A DNA stretch of 64,000 nucleotides from CAZQKE01 sp964593865 (GCA_964593865.1 CAZQKE010000093.1:23367-87366), one strand, 5' to 3'. Shown: positions 35,088 through 44,047, counted from the first letter of the stretch. Translations and numbers: made by a program. The notes: a model not told the origin generated them from the letters alone.

Positions 35088-36332
35088 CTATTCCTCCCAG
35101 CGTTTGAACAACAGGGTGGCGTTGTGACCGCCAAAGCCAAAAGAGTTGGACAGAACCGTGCGGGGCCGCACTTCGCGGGCCACATTGGGCACATAGTCCA
35201 GGTCGCATTCGGGATCGGGATATTCGTAGTTGATGGTCGGATGCACGATGCCGGTCTCCAGGGTTTTGACACAGGCAACGGCCTCCACCGCCCCGGCGGC
35301 GCCCATCAGGTGGCCGATCATCGACTTGGTGGAGCTAACGGGCACTTTGTAGGCATAGTCGCCAAAGACGGTGCGGATGGCCCGCGTTTCGATGGGATCG
35401 TTGAGGGGCGTGCTGGTCCCGTGGGCATTGATGTATTCAACCTCTTCCGGTAGAAGGCCGGCATCCTCCAGGGCAAGGCGCATGGAAAGGGCTGCACCGG
35501 CCCCTTCGGTATCGGGTGCGGTGATATGGAAGGCATCGCAACTGACGCCATAGCCGACCAGCTCGGCGTAAATGCGTGCCCCGCGCTTCTGGGCGTGTTC
35601 CAGGCTCTCCAGGATCAGGATTCCGGCCCCTTCACCGACCACAAAGCCGTCGCGCTTGGCGTCGAAGGGGCGGCTGGCCTTTTCCGGTTCGTCGTTACGG
35701 CGGGAAACGGCCCGCATGTTGCTCAGAGCAGCCAGGGTAACGGGGTGCATGGCCGTCTCTGCCCCACCGCAAATCATGACATCGGCGACGCCGTGGCGGA
35801 TGCGTTCCGCGCCTTCACCGATGGCATTGTTGCCTGTAGCGCAGGCCGAGGAGACGGAGAGGGCCGGTCCGTGGATGCCGTATTCTATGGCCACTTCGCC
35901 TGCTCCGGCGTTGGGCATCATCATCGGGATCATCAACGCGCTCACCCGCCGAGGCCCCCGCGAGTACAGCACATCCAGGTTGTCCAGCAAGGTCTCGACG
36001 CCACCGATGCCTGTGCCGATGATGACTCCTACGTTGCGGTTATTGCCGTTCTGCCGGAATTTCAATCCGGCATCGTTGACGGCCTCATGGGCAGCGACCA
36101 ATACCATCTGGATAAAGCGGTTGGTCCGCTTGGCCCGCTTGCGCCCCAACAGGGCAACCGGGTCAAAGTCTTTGACCTCGGCAGCAATGCGCACATCCTG
36201 GTCAGAGGCGTCAAAGGCCGTCACCGGGCCTACACCCGACCGCCCTTCGATCAACCCTTGCCAAAAGGTGGGAACATCGTTGCCCAAGGGGGTCACGGCC
36301 CCCAGACCGGTGATGACCACTCGCTTCCGCAT
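35088..36332 (-). CDS. fabF: 3-oxoacyl-ACP synthase II (FabF)
   Basis: 414 aa from the ATG at 36332, chosen for its GGGAGG site and because the protein then begins MRKRVVITGLGAVTPLGND as in other FabF proteins. Active-site Cys164 (SSACATGNNA), His in NAHGTSTPLND and His in GHLMGAAGAVEAVA are in place, as is the C-terminal NSFGFGGHNATLLF. It elongates acyl-ACP with malonyl-ACP. It is first in the fatty-acid gene group (fabF, fabH, carboxyltransferase, small subunit, biotin carrier). No clear promoter was found in the 278-base gap upstream. Confidence 0.95.
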   Translation of the reverse strand: MRKRVVITGLGAVTPLGNDVPTFWQGLIEGRSGVGPVTAFDASDQDVRIAAEVKDFDPVALLGRKRAKRTNRFIQMVLVAAHEAVNDAGLKFRQNGNNRNVGVIIGTGIGGVETLLDNLDVLYSRGPRRVSALMIPMMMPNAGAGEVAIEYGIHGPALSVSSACATGNNAIGEGAERIRHGVADVMICGGAETAMHPVTLAALSNMRAVSRRNDEPEKASRPFDAKRDGFVVGEGAGILILESLEHAQKRGARIYAELVGYGVSCDAFHITAPDTEGAGAALSMRLALEDAGLLPEEVEYINAHGTSTPLNDPIETRAIRTVFGDYAYKVPVSSTKSMIGHLMGAAGAVEAVACVKTLETGIVHPTINYEYPDPECDLDYVPNVAREVRPRTVLSNSFGFGGHNATLLFKRWEE

Positions 36333-36464
36333 GTTTCCTCCCTTACCAGTCAGAAACGCTCGGCGCCCCATGGATAGGAGCATGGACTTTTCCGGTTCAT
36401 AAAACACCAAGGGGTCCCAAAAGATGCGCTTTGGAATGTAAAGGTGGAAGGAAGTCACCGATCT

Positions 36465-36575
36465 CCGGCCCACCGCCGACGTCTCGCGCGGGGGCAACGG
36501 CGGCTCAGATCGCCTGCGCGGGCGGGCGGCCAACGGTCGGCGGGTGCGGTTTCAACCGCCATTTTTTGCGAGTCT
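36465..36575 (+). repeat. Dispersed repeat family B, copy 3
   Basis: In the purB-fabF gap. It shares with copy 1 the order of GC-rich palindromes, GCGGCCAACGGTCGGCGGGT-like sequence and the end GCGGT-TTCA-ACCGC (36546-36559) followed by ATTTTTT. Read on the plus strand the end looks like an intrinsic terminator, but the flanking genes run on the minus strand. Confidence 0.6.
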
Positions 36576-36610
36576 GCAATGGAGGAGGATGCGGGTTCGA
36601 CGGTGCCGGG

Positions 36611-38020
36611 TCATACCGCGCGGCGAATGGCTTCTGCCAAGCGGCGTGCCCGTTGGGGAGCATCGCCTATGTAGTTTCGCACGTTGAGGATTTCCCGCAC
36701 GCGGGGGGCAGATAGGTAGGTCAAGATGGCAGCATCGGCGGCCAGCCGGTCGGCCAGGGGGTTCGGCTCCCCTCGTTGGAGGGCCTCCCAAGCGGCCAGG
36801 CTGTGCTGCCGGATGACCTGATGCATTGCTTGGCGGTCCGCACCGGCTTTGACCAACTCCATCAACAACGGTTCGGTGGCGGCAAAAGGGCCGTAGGTTA
36901 TCAGATTGCGCTCCGTTGCCTCGGCGCGGATGACCAACCCCTCTACGATGCGATGGGCACGGCGCAACGCCTCATCGGCCAAGAGGAAGGCTTGGGGCAA
37001 GAGCAGACGCCGGTTGCCCGAATCGTCCAGGGTGCGCTCCAAAAGGGAATGGGCTGCGTTGTCCCAGGCGACGCGGGGCAGGGTAGCCAACAGGCGGGTT
37101 AGGCTATCCAGGTTCTCGGCGTTGATGGGATTGCGCTTGAAGGGCATGGCGGAGGAACCGATCTGTCGGCGGCCAAAGGGTTCGCTCCATTCGTCGAAAG
37201 GTTGGGCCTGTAAAAGGCGCAGGTCAAAGGCCAGTTTGTAGAGGGAAGCTCCCAATCCCGCCAGGGCGCTGACTACCAGCCAGTCCTGCTTGCGAGGGTA
37301 GGTTTGGGTGGCGACGGGAAATGCTTTCAGTCCCAGACGCTCCAGGACCAACGTCTCCAGGGTGGCAGCTTCGGCCCCCGTGGAAGCCAGCAGTTGGGCA
37401 TAGGAAGCCGATGTGCCCACCGCGCCTTTGAACCCTTTGCCCCGCAGGTTGGACCGGACCCGGTGCAATTCCTCCCAATCGGTCAACAGGTCTTGGCCGT
37501 ACTGGGCCAGCCGGTAGCCGACCGTCGTCGGTTCGGCAGGCTGAAGGTGAGTCCAAGCCATACATACCCGGTCGGCATAGGCTTCAATGCGCTCGGCGAG
37601 GGTGCGCAAGAGGACGGCGAGCCGTTCTAGGATCAGGTCCAGGGCCTGTTGCTGGCGTAGGATGTCGGCGTTGTCCTCAATGTCCGCGCTGGTGGCCCCC
37701 AAGTGGATGATGCCCCCACCGACGGGACATTGCTCGGCAAAGGTTTTGATCTCGGCCATCAGATCATGTTTGATCTCGGCCTCAATCCGATGGGCGCGGG
37801 CTACATCTACCTCGTCGGCATGGGCACGGAGGTCGGCAGCCTGCTCTTCCGTGATCAAGCCCAGGTCGGCTTGGGCTTCGGCCAGGGCGACCCAGATGCG
37901 GCGGTAAAGGCGACGTTTGTGCTCTTCGCTCCATAGGCGGCGCATCTCCGGGCTGCCGTAACGCCATGTCAGCGGGGAAAGATAGGTTCCATAGCCAAAG
38001 GCCTCTCCGGTGTCGCTCAT
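36611..38020 (-). CDS. purB: Adenylosuccinate lyase
   Basis: 469 aa of the fumarase/aspartase superfamily. The signature GSSAMPFKRNPI is present, together with IHLGATSADIEDN (catalytic-site region 1) and WTHLQPAEPTTVGYRLAQY. It catalyses two steps of purine synthesis: SAICAR to AICAR, and adenylosuccinate to AMP. The start overlaps the upstream amidase gene by four bases. The wider fold family also contains argininosuccinate lyase and cycloisomerases, but the TSADIEDN and PFKRNP forms point to PurB. Confidence 0.93.
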   Translation of the reverse strand: MSDTGEAFGYGTYLSPLTWRYGSPEMRRLWSEEHKRRLYRRIWVALAEAQADLGLITEEQAADLRAHADEVDVARAHRIEAEIKHDLMAEIKTFAEQCPVGGGIIHLGATSADIEDNADILRQQQALDLILERLAVLLRTLAERIEAYADRVCMAWTHLQPAEPTTVGYRLAQYGQDLLTDWEELHRVRSNLRGKGFKGAVGTSASYAQLLASTGAEAATLETLVLERLGLKAFPVATQTYPRKQDWLVVSALAGLGASLYKLAFDLRLLQAQPFDEWSEPFGRRQIGSSAMPFKRNPINAENLDSLTRLLATLPRVAWDNAAHSLLERTLDDSGNRRLLLPQAFLLADEALRRAHRIVEGLVIRAEATERNLITYGPFAATEPLLMELVKAGADRQAMHQVIRQHSLAAWEALQRGEPNPLADRLAADAAILTYLSAPRVREILNVRNYIGDAPQRARRLAEAIRRAV

Positions 38021-38802
38021 CCGTAGACCTCCGGTCGGCGGTCGGCGAGAAAGTCAAAAAGGCGGCGGGTGCGCTCCACTTCCTCCAGGTTCAGGGTGGC
38101 AAAGAGGAGGCCCGGTCCGCTCCCCCCCTCCACCAGCACCCGTGCCCAGGGGTCCACCGCCGCCGAATGCCCGCCATAGTCGGCGTCTTGATCCGCACCG
38201 ACGCGGTTGCAGCCGACGACGAAAAATTGGTTTTCCACGGCCCGTGCCCGGAGGAGCAGCCGCCAGTGTTCAACGCGGCGGGTGGGCCATTCGGCAGGGA
38301 TGAGGACCAAAACCGCACCGGCATCGGCGTAACGCCGCCACATTTCGGGGAAGCGTAGGTCGTAGCAGATGGCCAATGCGGTCCGGCCCCACGGCAGGTC
38401 AAAGGTGGGCAAAGTATCGCCGGCGGACATGTATTCTGCTTCGCCAAAGGGTTTCCACAGGTGCACCTTGCGATAGGAACCGCACAGGGTCCCATCGGGG
38501 CCGTAGAGGGCGGCAGTGTTGAAGGGCCGCCCTTCCGGATTGGCCTCCAAAGCAGAGCCGACGATGTACAGATGGTATCGGCGGGCCAGGCCTGCCATTT
38601 CGCCAAAGTCACCCTCATCCAGTGGGGCAGCATAGGTGTCACTGCGGACCAGGTCGTAGCCGGTCGTCCACAATTCCGGCAAGATCAGCAGATCGGCTCC
38701 TTTATCCGCCGCCTCGGCGGCCAGGATGTGGGCCGTTGCCAGATTTTCTTCTCGTCGGCCCAGGGCGATCTCCATCTGGGCCAGGGCTACGGTGATCTCC
38801 AT
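38017..38802 (-). CDS. Nitrilase-superfamily carbon-nitrogen hydrolase
   Basis: 261 aa from the ATG at 38802. The Glu-Lys-Cys triad is visible: Glu in LLILPELWTTGYD, Lys in SYRKVHLW and Cys in LAICYDLRFPEMWR. This pattern is typical of omega-amidase/YafV- or Nit2-type amidases that clear deaminated glutamine or glutathione by-products. An upstream in-frame ATG at 38823 is less likely because a -10-like box (38814-38819) lies between. The gene overlaps purB by four bases and is probably co-transcribed with it. Confidence 0.9.
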   Translation of the reverse strand: MEITVALAQMEIALGRREENLATAHILAAEAADKGADLLILPELWTTGYDLVRSDTYAAPLDEGDFGEMAGLARRYHLYIVGSALEANPEGRPFNTAALYGPDGTLCGSYRKVHLWKPFGEAEYMSAGDTLPTFDLPWGRTALAICYDLRFPEMWRRYADAGAVLVLIPAEWPTRRVEHWRLLLRARAVENQFFVVGCNRVGADQDADYGGHSAAVDPWARVLVEGGSGPGLLFATLNLEEVERTRRLFDFLADRRPEVYG

Positions 38803-38813
38803 CGTTCGCTCCC

Positions 38814-38819
38814 ATTCTA
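38814..38819 (-). promoter_or_regulatory. Possible -10 box upstream of the amidase gene
   Basis: TAGAAT on the minus strand, with no good -35 box 17 bases upstream (GTGCCT). A transcript starting here would have a leader of only about five bases. Confidence 0.35.
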
Positions 38820-38857
38820 GCACGGTCGCCCCGCACAGGCACAGGTGAGCCGTGAGA

Positions 38858-39484
38858 TCAGGAAATTTTCATCACAACATCGTTGATGACGTTGGCCGCC
38901 TCATCCCCCCGGTCGGCACAATTGCTCAGATGGCGATAGATTTCGCGCAGTTTGAGCATCTCCATAATGCGGTGGATGTCATCAGGCCCGGAAAACAGTT
39001 CGGACACGGCCTCCCGGTAGATGCTCTCCACCTGGTTCTCCAGGGCTTTGGCCTTGGTCGCATGTTTGCTGGCAGCGTGGGGATCTGTCTTGAGGATGAG
39101 CATGGCCTGATGGATCTCCTCGGCGGCGTCCTGGAGCACGGCGACCAGTTTGCGCAAATAGTCGTTCGGCTCCACGTCCAGGACTTCCATCTCGTCCACG
39201 GTGGCGTAAGCGTAGTCCATTATGTCATCAATGGCCCGTGATAAGGCAAAGATGTCCTCCCGGTCCATGGGGGTCACGAAAGTCCGGTTCAGGTCGTCAA
39301 TGAGGATGCGTCGTACTTCATCGGCATCCTTTTCTGCTTGACGCACGGCAGCAGCATGTTTGGCCGACCGTTTTTTCATATAGGCTTCCAGGGCGTTCAT
39401 GCCCCGCAGGGTGATCTCGGTCTGTTGGATCAGCGATTGTAGGAATTTATCGGGGTGGCGTCTGAACAGAGTGCGCAGTCCCAA
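38858..39484 (-). CDS. DUF47 (PhoU-like) protein
   Basis: 208 aa from a TTG start at 39484, chosen because GGGAGG lies six bases upstream; a GTG at 39520 is the other candidate. The protein is all-helical with charged heptads, for example DKFLQSLIQQTEI, AEKDADEVRRIL and the E-x-x-AD/N-x-x-D metal-type segments AIDDIMDYAYATVDEME. DUF47 proteins resemble PhoU and normally sit beside a PiT-type phosphate permease gene, whose activity they are thought to modulate. No such permease is seen next to it here. Confidence 0.88.
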   Translation of the reverse strand: MGLRTLFRRHPDKFLQSLIQQTEITLRGMNALEAYMKKRSAKHAAAVRQAEKDADEVRRILIDDLNRTFVTPMDREDIFALSRAIDDIMDYAYATVDEMEVLDVEPNDYLRKLVAVLQDAAEEIHQAMLILKTDPHAASKHATKAKALENQVESIYREAVSELFSGPDDIHRIMEMLKLREIYRHLSNCADRGDEAANVINDVVMKIS

Positions 39485-39601
39485 CGTCTTCCTCCCTAAA
39501 AGGTTTGTGAACGGCGCCACACGGCGCAGCCCACGATCTTGCCCCCATCCCAGGCCGCCGCGCTCCCCTTTGTCGGGGGTAGGCCGGGAGGAGCGCGGGA
39601 G

Positions 39602-40375
39602 TTATTCCGGCGTCACGTAGGCGGCGGTGATGCCCCCGTCCACCACAAATTCCGTGCCGGTAACGTAAGACGATTCATCGGAAGCCAAGTAGAGGGCAGC
39701 ATAGGCCATCTCCCGCGCCAGGCCGAAACGCCCCATGGGGATATGGACCAACCGCCGTTGCTTTTTCTCTTCGGTATCCAGGAATTTCATCAGCAATTCG
39801 GTATGTAGAGGACCGGGGCAAAGGGCATTGACGCGGATGTTTTCGCGGGCGTGGACGACGGCCAACTCCCGCGTCAGGGCCAGGACACCGCCCTTGCTGG
39901 CCGTGTAGGCCACCTGGGGGGTCGCCGCCCCCATCAGGGCGACAAAGGAGGCGGTGTTGATGATTGAGCCGCCTCCGGCGCGGCGCAAAGCGGGGATGCC
40001 GTACTTGCACCCCAAGAACACGCCCTTGAGGTTGACGTTCATGGTCAGATCCCACACCTCTTCCGATGTGTTCACGGCATCGCCATCTGCGCTGTGCATG
40101 ATGCCCGCGTTGTTGAACAGGATGTCAAGCCGACCGTACTGCTCTTCGGCAGCACGGACCATCTTTTCACAGTCGGCGGCCTGGGAAACGTCGGCGTGGA
40201 CGTAGATGGCCTCGCCACCTTGCTCACGGATAAGGGCAACGGTTTCTTCCCCGGCCCGGTCGTTGATGTCTACGGCGACGATCTTGGCTCCTTCGGCGGC
40301 AAAAAGCAAGGCGGTCTCGCGACCAATGCCGCTGGCCGCGCCGGTAATCAAGGCTACTTTGTCCTTCAGTCTCAT
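39602..40375 (-). CDS. Short-chain dehydrogenase/reductase
   Basis: 257 aa classical SDR. Cofactor site TGAASGIG (11-18), an acidic residue after strand 2 (VAVDIND) that favours NAD(H), NNAG, the catalytic Ser in SIINTASF, YTASKGG with Tyr and Lys, and NALCPGPLHTEL. The C-terminus YVTGTEFVVDGGITAAY is usual for glucose-1-dehydrogenase-like and 3-oxoacyl-ACP-reductase-like SDRs. A ribosome site (TAGGAG) precedes the ATG. The substrate cannot be told. FabG function in the nearby fatty-acid set is possible but the gene is not in that operon. Confidence 0.9.
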   Translation of the reverse strand: MRLKDKVALITGAASGIGRETALLFAAEGAKIVAVDINDRAGEETVALIREQGGEAIYVHADVSQAADCEKMVRAAEEQYGRLDILFNNAGIMHSADGDAVNTSEEVWDLTMNVNLKGVFLGCKYGIPALRRAGGGSIINTASFVALMGAATPQVAYTASKGGVLALTRELAVVHARENIRVNALCPGPLHTELLMKFLDTEEKKQRRLVHIPMGRFGLAREMAYAALYLASDESSYVTGTEFVVDGGITAAYVTPE

Positions 40376-40470
40376 GATCGGCTCCTATTTCTGTATGTTG
40401 TGTGAGTCCGCCGGGAAGCAAAATCTCGCTTCTCGGCTCACGAATCCTTCAGACCGCCCCGCCCGGTGCG

Positions 40471-41334
40471 TCATGTGTTGCAGCCGGGCAGGACCAGGTG
40501 GTCGATCCAGTTGCGCAGCTCCTGCTCGCGGATGGCGGGGTCCAGGATGTCATCACCAACCCCCAGCTCCTGCCGCAGTTCCGCCGAATCGGGATTTTGG
40601 TGCAGGGCACGCATCTTGGCAGCATACGCACGTACATCCTCCTCGGTTCGGAAGAACCCTTCGCGGACCAGAGGAGCGGCGCGGGCGGCGATCAGGCGGG
40701 CCATTTCGTAGAGGTTGTATTCGGGGTGGTATTGGGTGGCCCAAAAGACGCCGTTGCCGTGCCGTACCTCCAACGCTTGGACGTGGGTATGTTCGTTGGT
40801 GGCCAACAGGGTGGCCCCTTCCGGCAAGCGCGTCACCTCGTCCAGGTGCATGATAAAGCCGTCGTAGCGATCCGGTTTGCCGGCCAACAGCAGAGATCTG
40901 CGCCCTGCCTCGGTGCGGCGGATGTCGCGGGCGATGCCCCACTCACGGCCTTTGGGATTTTTGCGCACCTCACCCCCGGCGGCGACGGCGGCCATCTGAA
41001 TCCCCCAGCAGCTCCCATAGCAAGGCACACCGGCTTCGTAGATGGCCTTTGCCAAGGCGATCTGGCGGGTAACGCGGGGGTCGTCATGGTAGATGGTCAG
41101 GTCGGAACCGGTCCAGATGTAGCCATCGTAAGAGCGGAGGTTGGCCCCGGTGGGCAAGGAGGTATCGGGATCGGCGATGAACAGTACATCTACCGTAGCT
41201 TGGGGCGTGTAGCGTCGCAGAAAATCGGCGTACAGGTCGTGAGGGTGGCCTACATCAGAGCGGTCAAAGTTCTCGCGGCTGGTGCGGGGGTAACAGTTCA
41301 GAATGCAAATGGCAAGTTTTGCGTTGACAACCAT
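40471..41334 (-). CDS. Class I glutamine amidotransferase-like protein
   Basis: 287 aa from the ATG at 41334, which has AAGGAA and a strong promoter upstream. The nucleophile elbow CYGSCWGIQMAA and the His/Glu pair in YHPEYNLYE complete a GATase class I triad. It resembles the GMP-synthase-like stand-alone amidotransferases, which lack a synthase partner domain. The C-terminal ~60 residues (FRTEEDVRAYAAKMRALHQN onwards) are extra. The ammonia acceptor is unknown and no partner synthetase is next to it. Confidence 0.88.
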   Translation of the reverse strand: MVVNAKLAICILNCYPRTSRENFDRSDVGHPHDLYADFLRRYTPQATVDVLFIADPDTSLPTGANLRSYDGYIWTGSDLTIYHDDPRVTRQIALAKAIYEAGVPCYGSCWGIQMAAVAAGGEVRKNPKGREWGIARDIRRTEAGRRSLLLAGKPDRYDGFIMHLDEVTRLPEGATLLATNEHTHVQALEVRHGNGVFWATQYHPEYNLYEMARLIAARAAPLVREGFFRTEEDVRAYAAKMRALHQNPDSAELRQELGVGDDILDPAIREQELRNWIDHLVLPGCNT

Positions 41335-41392
41335 AGTCCGTTCCTTTTCATGTGGCGTTTTGAGCGGCCGTCGGTCGCCGCTTTCCTTTCCG

Positions 41393-41421
41393 ATTATACC
41401 CCCATTCCGCCGCTTCGTCAA
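41393..41421 (-). promoter_or_regulatory. Sigma-70 promoter of the amidotransferase gene
   Basis: On the minus strand TTGACG (41416-41421), exact 17-base spacer, perfect TATAAT (41393-41398). Expected start near 41386, about 52 bases before the ATG. Confidence 0.8.
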
Positions 41422-41575
41422 CGCCGGTGCGCAGGATGGGCCGGGGAGGAGCCGGGGCATGAAGTCGTTCATCATCCCCGCAGAGGGTTTGCCGCAGAGA
41501 CGCCGAGGGGGCGGAAGGAAGCCAACCGTTCTCCCCGACGCATTTGAATCTGGTGAATGCACCACCTTCGCCTTT

Positions 41576-41604
41576 TTGACCCCGGCGGGTTTTTCACGTA
41601 TACT
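41576..41604 (+). promoter_or_regulatory. Sigma-70 promoter of the TolB-like lipoprotein gene
   Basis: TTGACC (41576-41581), exact 17-base spacer, TATACT (41599-41604). It leaves a leader of about 95 bases. Confidence 0.78.
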
Positions 41605-41616
41605 GGGCTTGGCAGT

Positions 41617-41649
41617 GGCGACCCCAGTCGCCCAAGTCCGGAGACTTGG
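41617..41649 (+). other. Tandem hairpins in the leader; contents of the 41335-41705 gap
   Basis: The 371-base gap holds two divergent promoters, a worn repeat (about 41491-41515, also seen near 12401) and this structure. GGCGAC-CCCA-GTCGCC (41617-41632) is directly followed by CCAAGTC-CGGA-GACTTGG (41632-41649), both perfect. They would lie in the 5' leader of the lipoprotein mRNA. The first resembles the GCGAC/GTCGC palindrome of repeat family B. No T run follows. Confidence 0.55.
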
Positions 41650-41705
41650 ATGCATTCGCGCCAAACTCGCGGACGGCTTGCAATTTTCTGGAAACGTCTT
41701 GAAGG

Positions 41706-43637
41706 ATGCACAACACGGGGTATTTGAGCAAAATCGGGGTGAACCATCGGCAGATTTGCCTGACCGGCCTGCTGGTGCTGATTTTTGTGCTGACCGGCTG
41801 CTACGCAGCACCAACGCCAACACCCACCTCCGCGCCGACCACTCCACCGCCGACGACTACGCCTCGCCCTACCGTCGCCCCCTCTCCCACGCCCACTTTT
41901 ACCCCCGCGCCGACCGCAACGCCCACCGTGCCCCCCACCGCCACGCCGACGCCGACTCCTCTGCCCGGCGCAGCCCTCATCGCCTTTGAAACCTACCGCG
42001 ACGGCAACGCCGAAATCTACCTTCTGGATACCGAAACGGGCGAGACGGTCAACCTTTCCCGCCATCCTGCCGACGACCGTGCCCCCGCCTGGCGACCCGA
42101 CGGCGGAGCCATCGCCTTTGAATCCCACCGCGACGGCAACTGGGAAATCTACATCCTGGACCTACGCAGCGGCGGGCTGACCCGCCTGACCGATCACCCT
42201 GCCTACGACGGCGCACCGAGCTGGAGTCCCGACGGCTCCCGTATCGCCTTTGAAACCTACCGCGACGGCAACCTGGAAATTTATGTCATGCCCGCAACGG
42301 GCGGCGAGCCGCGCCGCCTGACCGACGACCCGGCGGGCGATTACGGCCCAAAGTGGAGTCCCGACGGTTCCCAGATCGCCTTCACCTCCTGGCGGGAGGG
42401 GAACAAGGCGGTTTATGTCATCCCCGCCGAGGGCGGCGAGCCGCGCCGCCTGACCGAAGGCACAGCCGATGACGAGAACCCCACCTGGGCGAAAGACGGC
42501 GCGGCCCTGGCCTTTGTCTCCTGGCGGGATGTGGACCCAACGACCGGCAACCGCAATGCCGAAATCTACCTCCGCCGAGGCGCAGAGAACACCCCGGAGC
42601 GACTGACCGACAACCCCTGGCCCGATCTTGATCCGGCTTACGACGCCAAAGGCCGCCTGGTGTGGGCCGCTTACGACCCCGGCCCGCCCTTTGAAACCTA
42701 CGATCCATACCGTCCCGGTCATTACCACCTCTACCGCCTGGGCAAAAGCGGTCCGGAACGCCTGACCGACGGTGACCGGGACGACCGCCGTCCCGCTCCC
42801 GCCCCGGCGCAAGTCGTCTCCCTGGCAGGCTTGGCCGATCGGTTGCCTCCGGAGCCTCCCCCGCCGCCTCCCGACCCCACCCTGGAACCGGGGAAATTGG
42901 CGGCCATCGTCCAGGTCCCCAGCATCCTGGTCGGCTACAGTGGGCAGCCGATCCAGGTCAACGAACTGGTGGCCCCCTCCCTGGTCGCCTGGCAACAAGA
43001 CGTGCAGGAGGCCAGCGGCTGGGATTTCCTGGCCGAAACCCTCGGCTCCTGGCGCAACATTGACCAGGTCCGCAAGCGCAAGATGTACGCCTACGACTAT
43101 GGCTACCTGAGCTGGCACAAGGCAGGCCGCGCCCTGGACTTGGCCCTGGAATACAAAGTGGACGGCGTGGATCAGATGCTCCTCGTCCGTGAGGACCTGG
43201 GGGAACAGACCTATTGGCGGATGTACTTGCGGGCCGCCAAGCAGGACGGTTCCCAGGGAGAGCCGCTCAAAGAAAACCCCTGGCGGTTCTGGTGGCACAT
43301 CGTCCCCGAAGCCGAGCCGGAAGCCTACGCCGCCGGAGGCAAGCGGCTGCCCATCCCCGGCGGCTATTACGTGGATGTGACCGCCCTGGCCTGGCGCCAC
43401 GGCTGGCATCGCATCGCCTCCTACCAGATCGCGGGCGATTACCACTGGCATGTGGACAGCAACGGCACCGAATACTGGCACTATGAGCGCACCGACGGCC
43501 TGACCTGGTGGCAGGCCATGCAGCAGATCTACCCCCCGGAAACGCTGGAACGGTACGTCGGCTGGGAAGCCTGTCGGGACAAAGCCCAAAGTGAGGAGAT
43601 GATGCGCAGCAAAGGCATCCCCACCCCTACACCGTAG
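41706..43637 (+). CDS. Lipoprotein: TolB-like propeller with M15-peptidase-like C-domain
   Basis: 643 aa. A signal segment with lipobox VLTGC puts the lipidated Cys at residue 32. A Thr/Pro linker (about 35-90) leads to four or five PD40/TolB-like beta-propeller repeats (about 92-370: IAFETYRDGNAEIY, W-x-PDG-x-x-IAF). After a second linker a C-domain (about 410-620) carries SWHKAGRALD and EYWHYE, which fit the S-x-H-x-x-G-x-A-x-D and E-x-WH zinc motifs of M15 (VanY/D-Ala-D-Ala carboxypeptidase type) peptidases. It would act outside the membrane, perhaps on cell-wall or surface polymers. The protein ends in TPTP. The start ATG has GAAGG very close, so a slightly later start is possible. Confidence 0.85.
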   Translation: MHNTGYLSKIGVNHRQICLTGLLVLIFVLTGCYAAPTPTPTSAPTTPPPTTTPRPTVAPSPTPTFTPAPTATPTVPPTATPTPTPLPGAALIAFETYRDGNAEIYLLDTETGETVNLSRHPADDRAPAWRPDGGAIAFESHRDGNWEIYILDLRSGGLTRLTDHPAYDGAPSWSPDGSRIAFETYRDGNLEIYVMPATGGEPRRLTDDPAGDYGPKWSPDGSQIAFTSWREGNKAVYVIPAEGGEPRRLTEGTADDENPTWAKDGAALAFVSWRDVDPTTGNRNAEIYLRRGAENTPERLTDNPWPDLDPAYDAKGRLVWAAYDPGPPFETYDPYRPGHYHLYRLGKSGPERLTDGDRDDRRPAPAPAQVVSLAGLADRLPPEPPPPPPDPTLEPGKLAAIVQVPSILVGYSGQPIQVNELVAPSLVAWQQDVQEASGWDFLAETLGSWRNIDQVRKRKMYAYDYGYLSWHKAGRALDLALEYKVDGVDQMLLVREDLGEQTYWRMYLRAAKQDGSQGEPLKENPWRFWWHIVPEAEPEAYAAGGKRLPIPGGYYVDVTALAWRHGWHRIASYQIAGDYHWHVDSNGTEYWHYERTDGLTWWQAMQQIYPPETLERYVGWEACRDKAQSEEMMRSKGIPTPTP

Positions 43638-43645
43638 CTCACGGT

Positions 43646-43674
43646 TTGCCAGGCGAAACCAATTGTGCTACAAT
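43646..43674 (+). promoter_or_regulatory. Sigma-70 promoter of the toxin-antitoxin pair
   Basis: TTGCCA (43646-43651), exact 17-base spacer, TACAAT (43669-43674); expected start near 43681, 19 bases before the antitoxin ATG. Confidence 0.75.
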
Positions 43675-43699
43675 TTCCCCAAAGTAGGGGGCGAAAACC

Positions 43700-44047
43700 A
43701 TGGAAGACGCAACTACCCTGGCACGCCAAATCTATGAGCAGGCTTTGGATCTACCAACGGTGAAATTGCGCGATCTGCGCACATACCTTGAACTCCTGCG
43801 ATTAAGCCGCGATCACCCGCCACCCCAGGCACGTCCGTCCCAAGACCCTGCCGAGCAGGCTTGGACAGATGACGGATACCAACAAGACGCCCGCTTGGCT
43901 CGATGGCAAGCCTGGCTGGCGGCCAGCAACGAACTGGCGGAGCGGATCATGGCCCGCCGCCAGGGGCATCCTCTGGAAATAGACATCCTATGGCAAGCAG
44001 CCAGAACAGACCTGGAAGGGCGTGATGAGCAGCTACCGGATCATTGA
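43700..44047 (+). CDS. Putative antitoxin partner of a PIN-domain toxin
   Basis: 115 aa, acidic and mostly helical, of no family I can name. Its place directly before a PIN-domain gene, with a 23-base overlap to the toxin start, and the short leader behind a strong promoter are the usual layout of a VapBC-type module. It lacks an obvious AbrB or ribbon-helix-helix N-terminus. The middle is rich in Pro and Gln (DHPPPQARPSQDPAEQ), and the C-terminal helix probably grips the toxin. The call depends mainly on context. Confidence 0.65.
   Translation: MEDATTLARQIYEQALDLPTVKLRDLRTYLELLRLSRDHPPPQARPSQDPAEQAWTDDGYQQDARLARWQAWLAASNELAERIMARRQGHPLEIDILWQAARTDLEGRDEQLPDH

Noticed and set aside
33885..35453. 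522-codon open frame on the plus strand
   Set aside because: It lies opposite fabH and part of fabF, has no ribosome site and no recognisable domain; it is an antisense shadow in high-GC DNA.
42162..43589. 475-codon open frame on the minus strand
   Set aside because: Antisense to the TolB-like lipoprotein gene, whose signal peptide, propeller repeats and promoter are clear.
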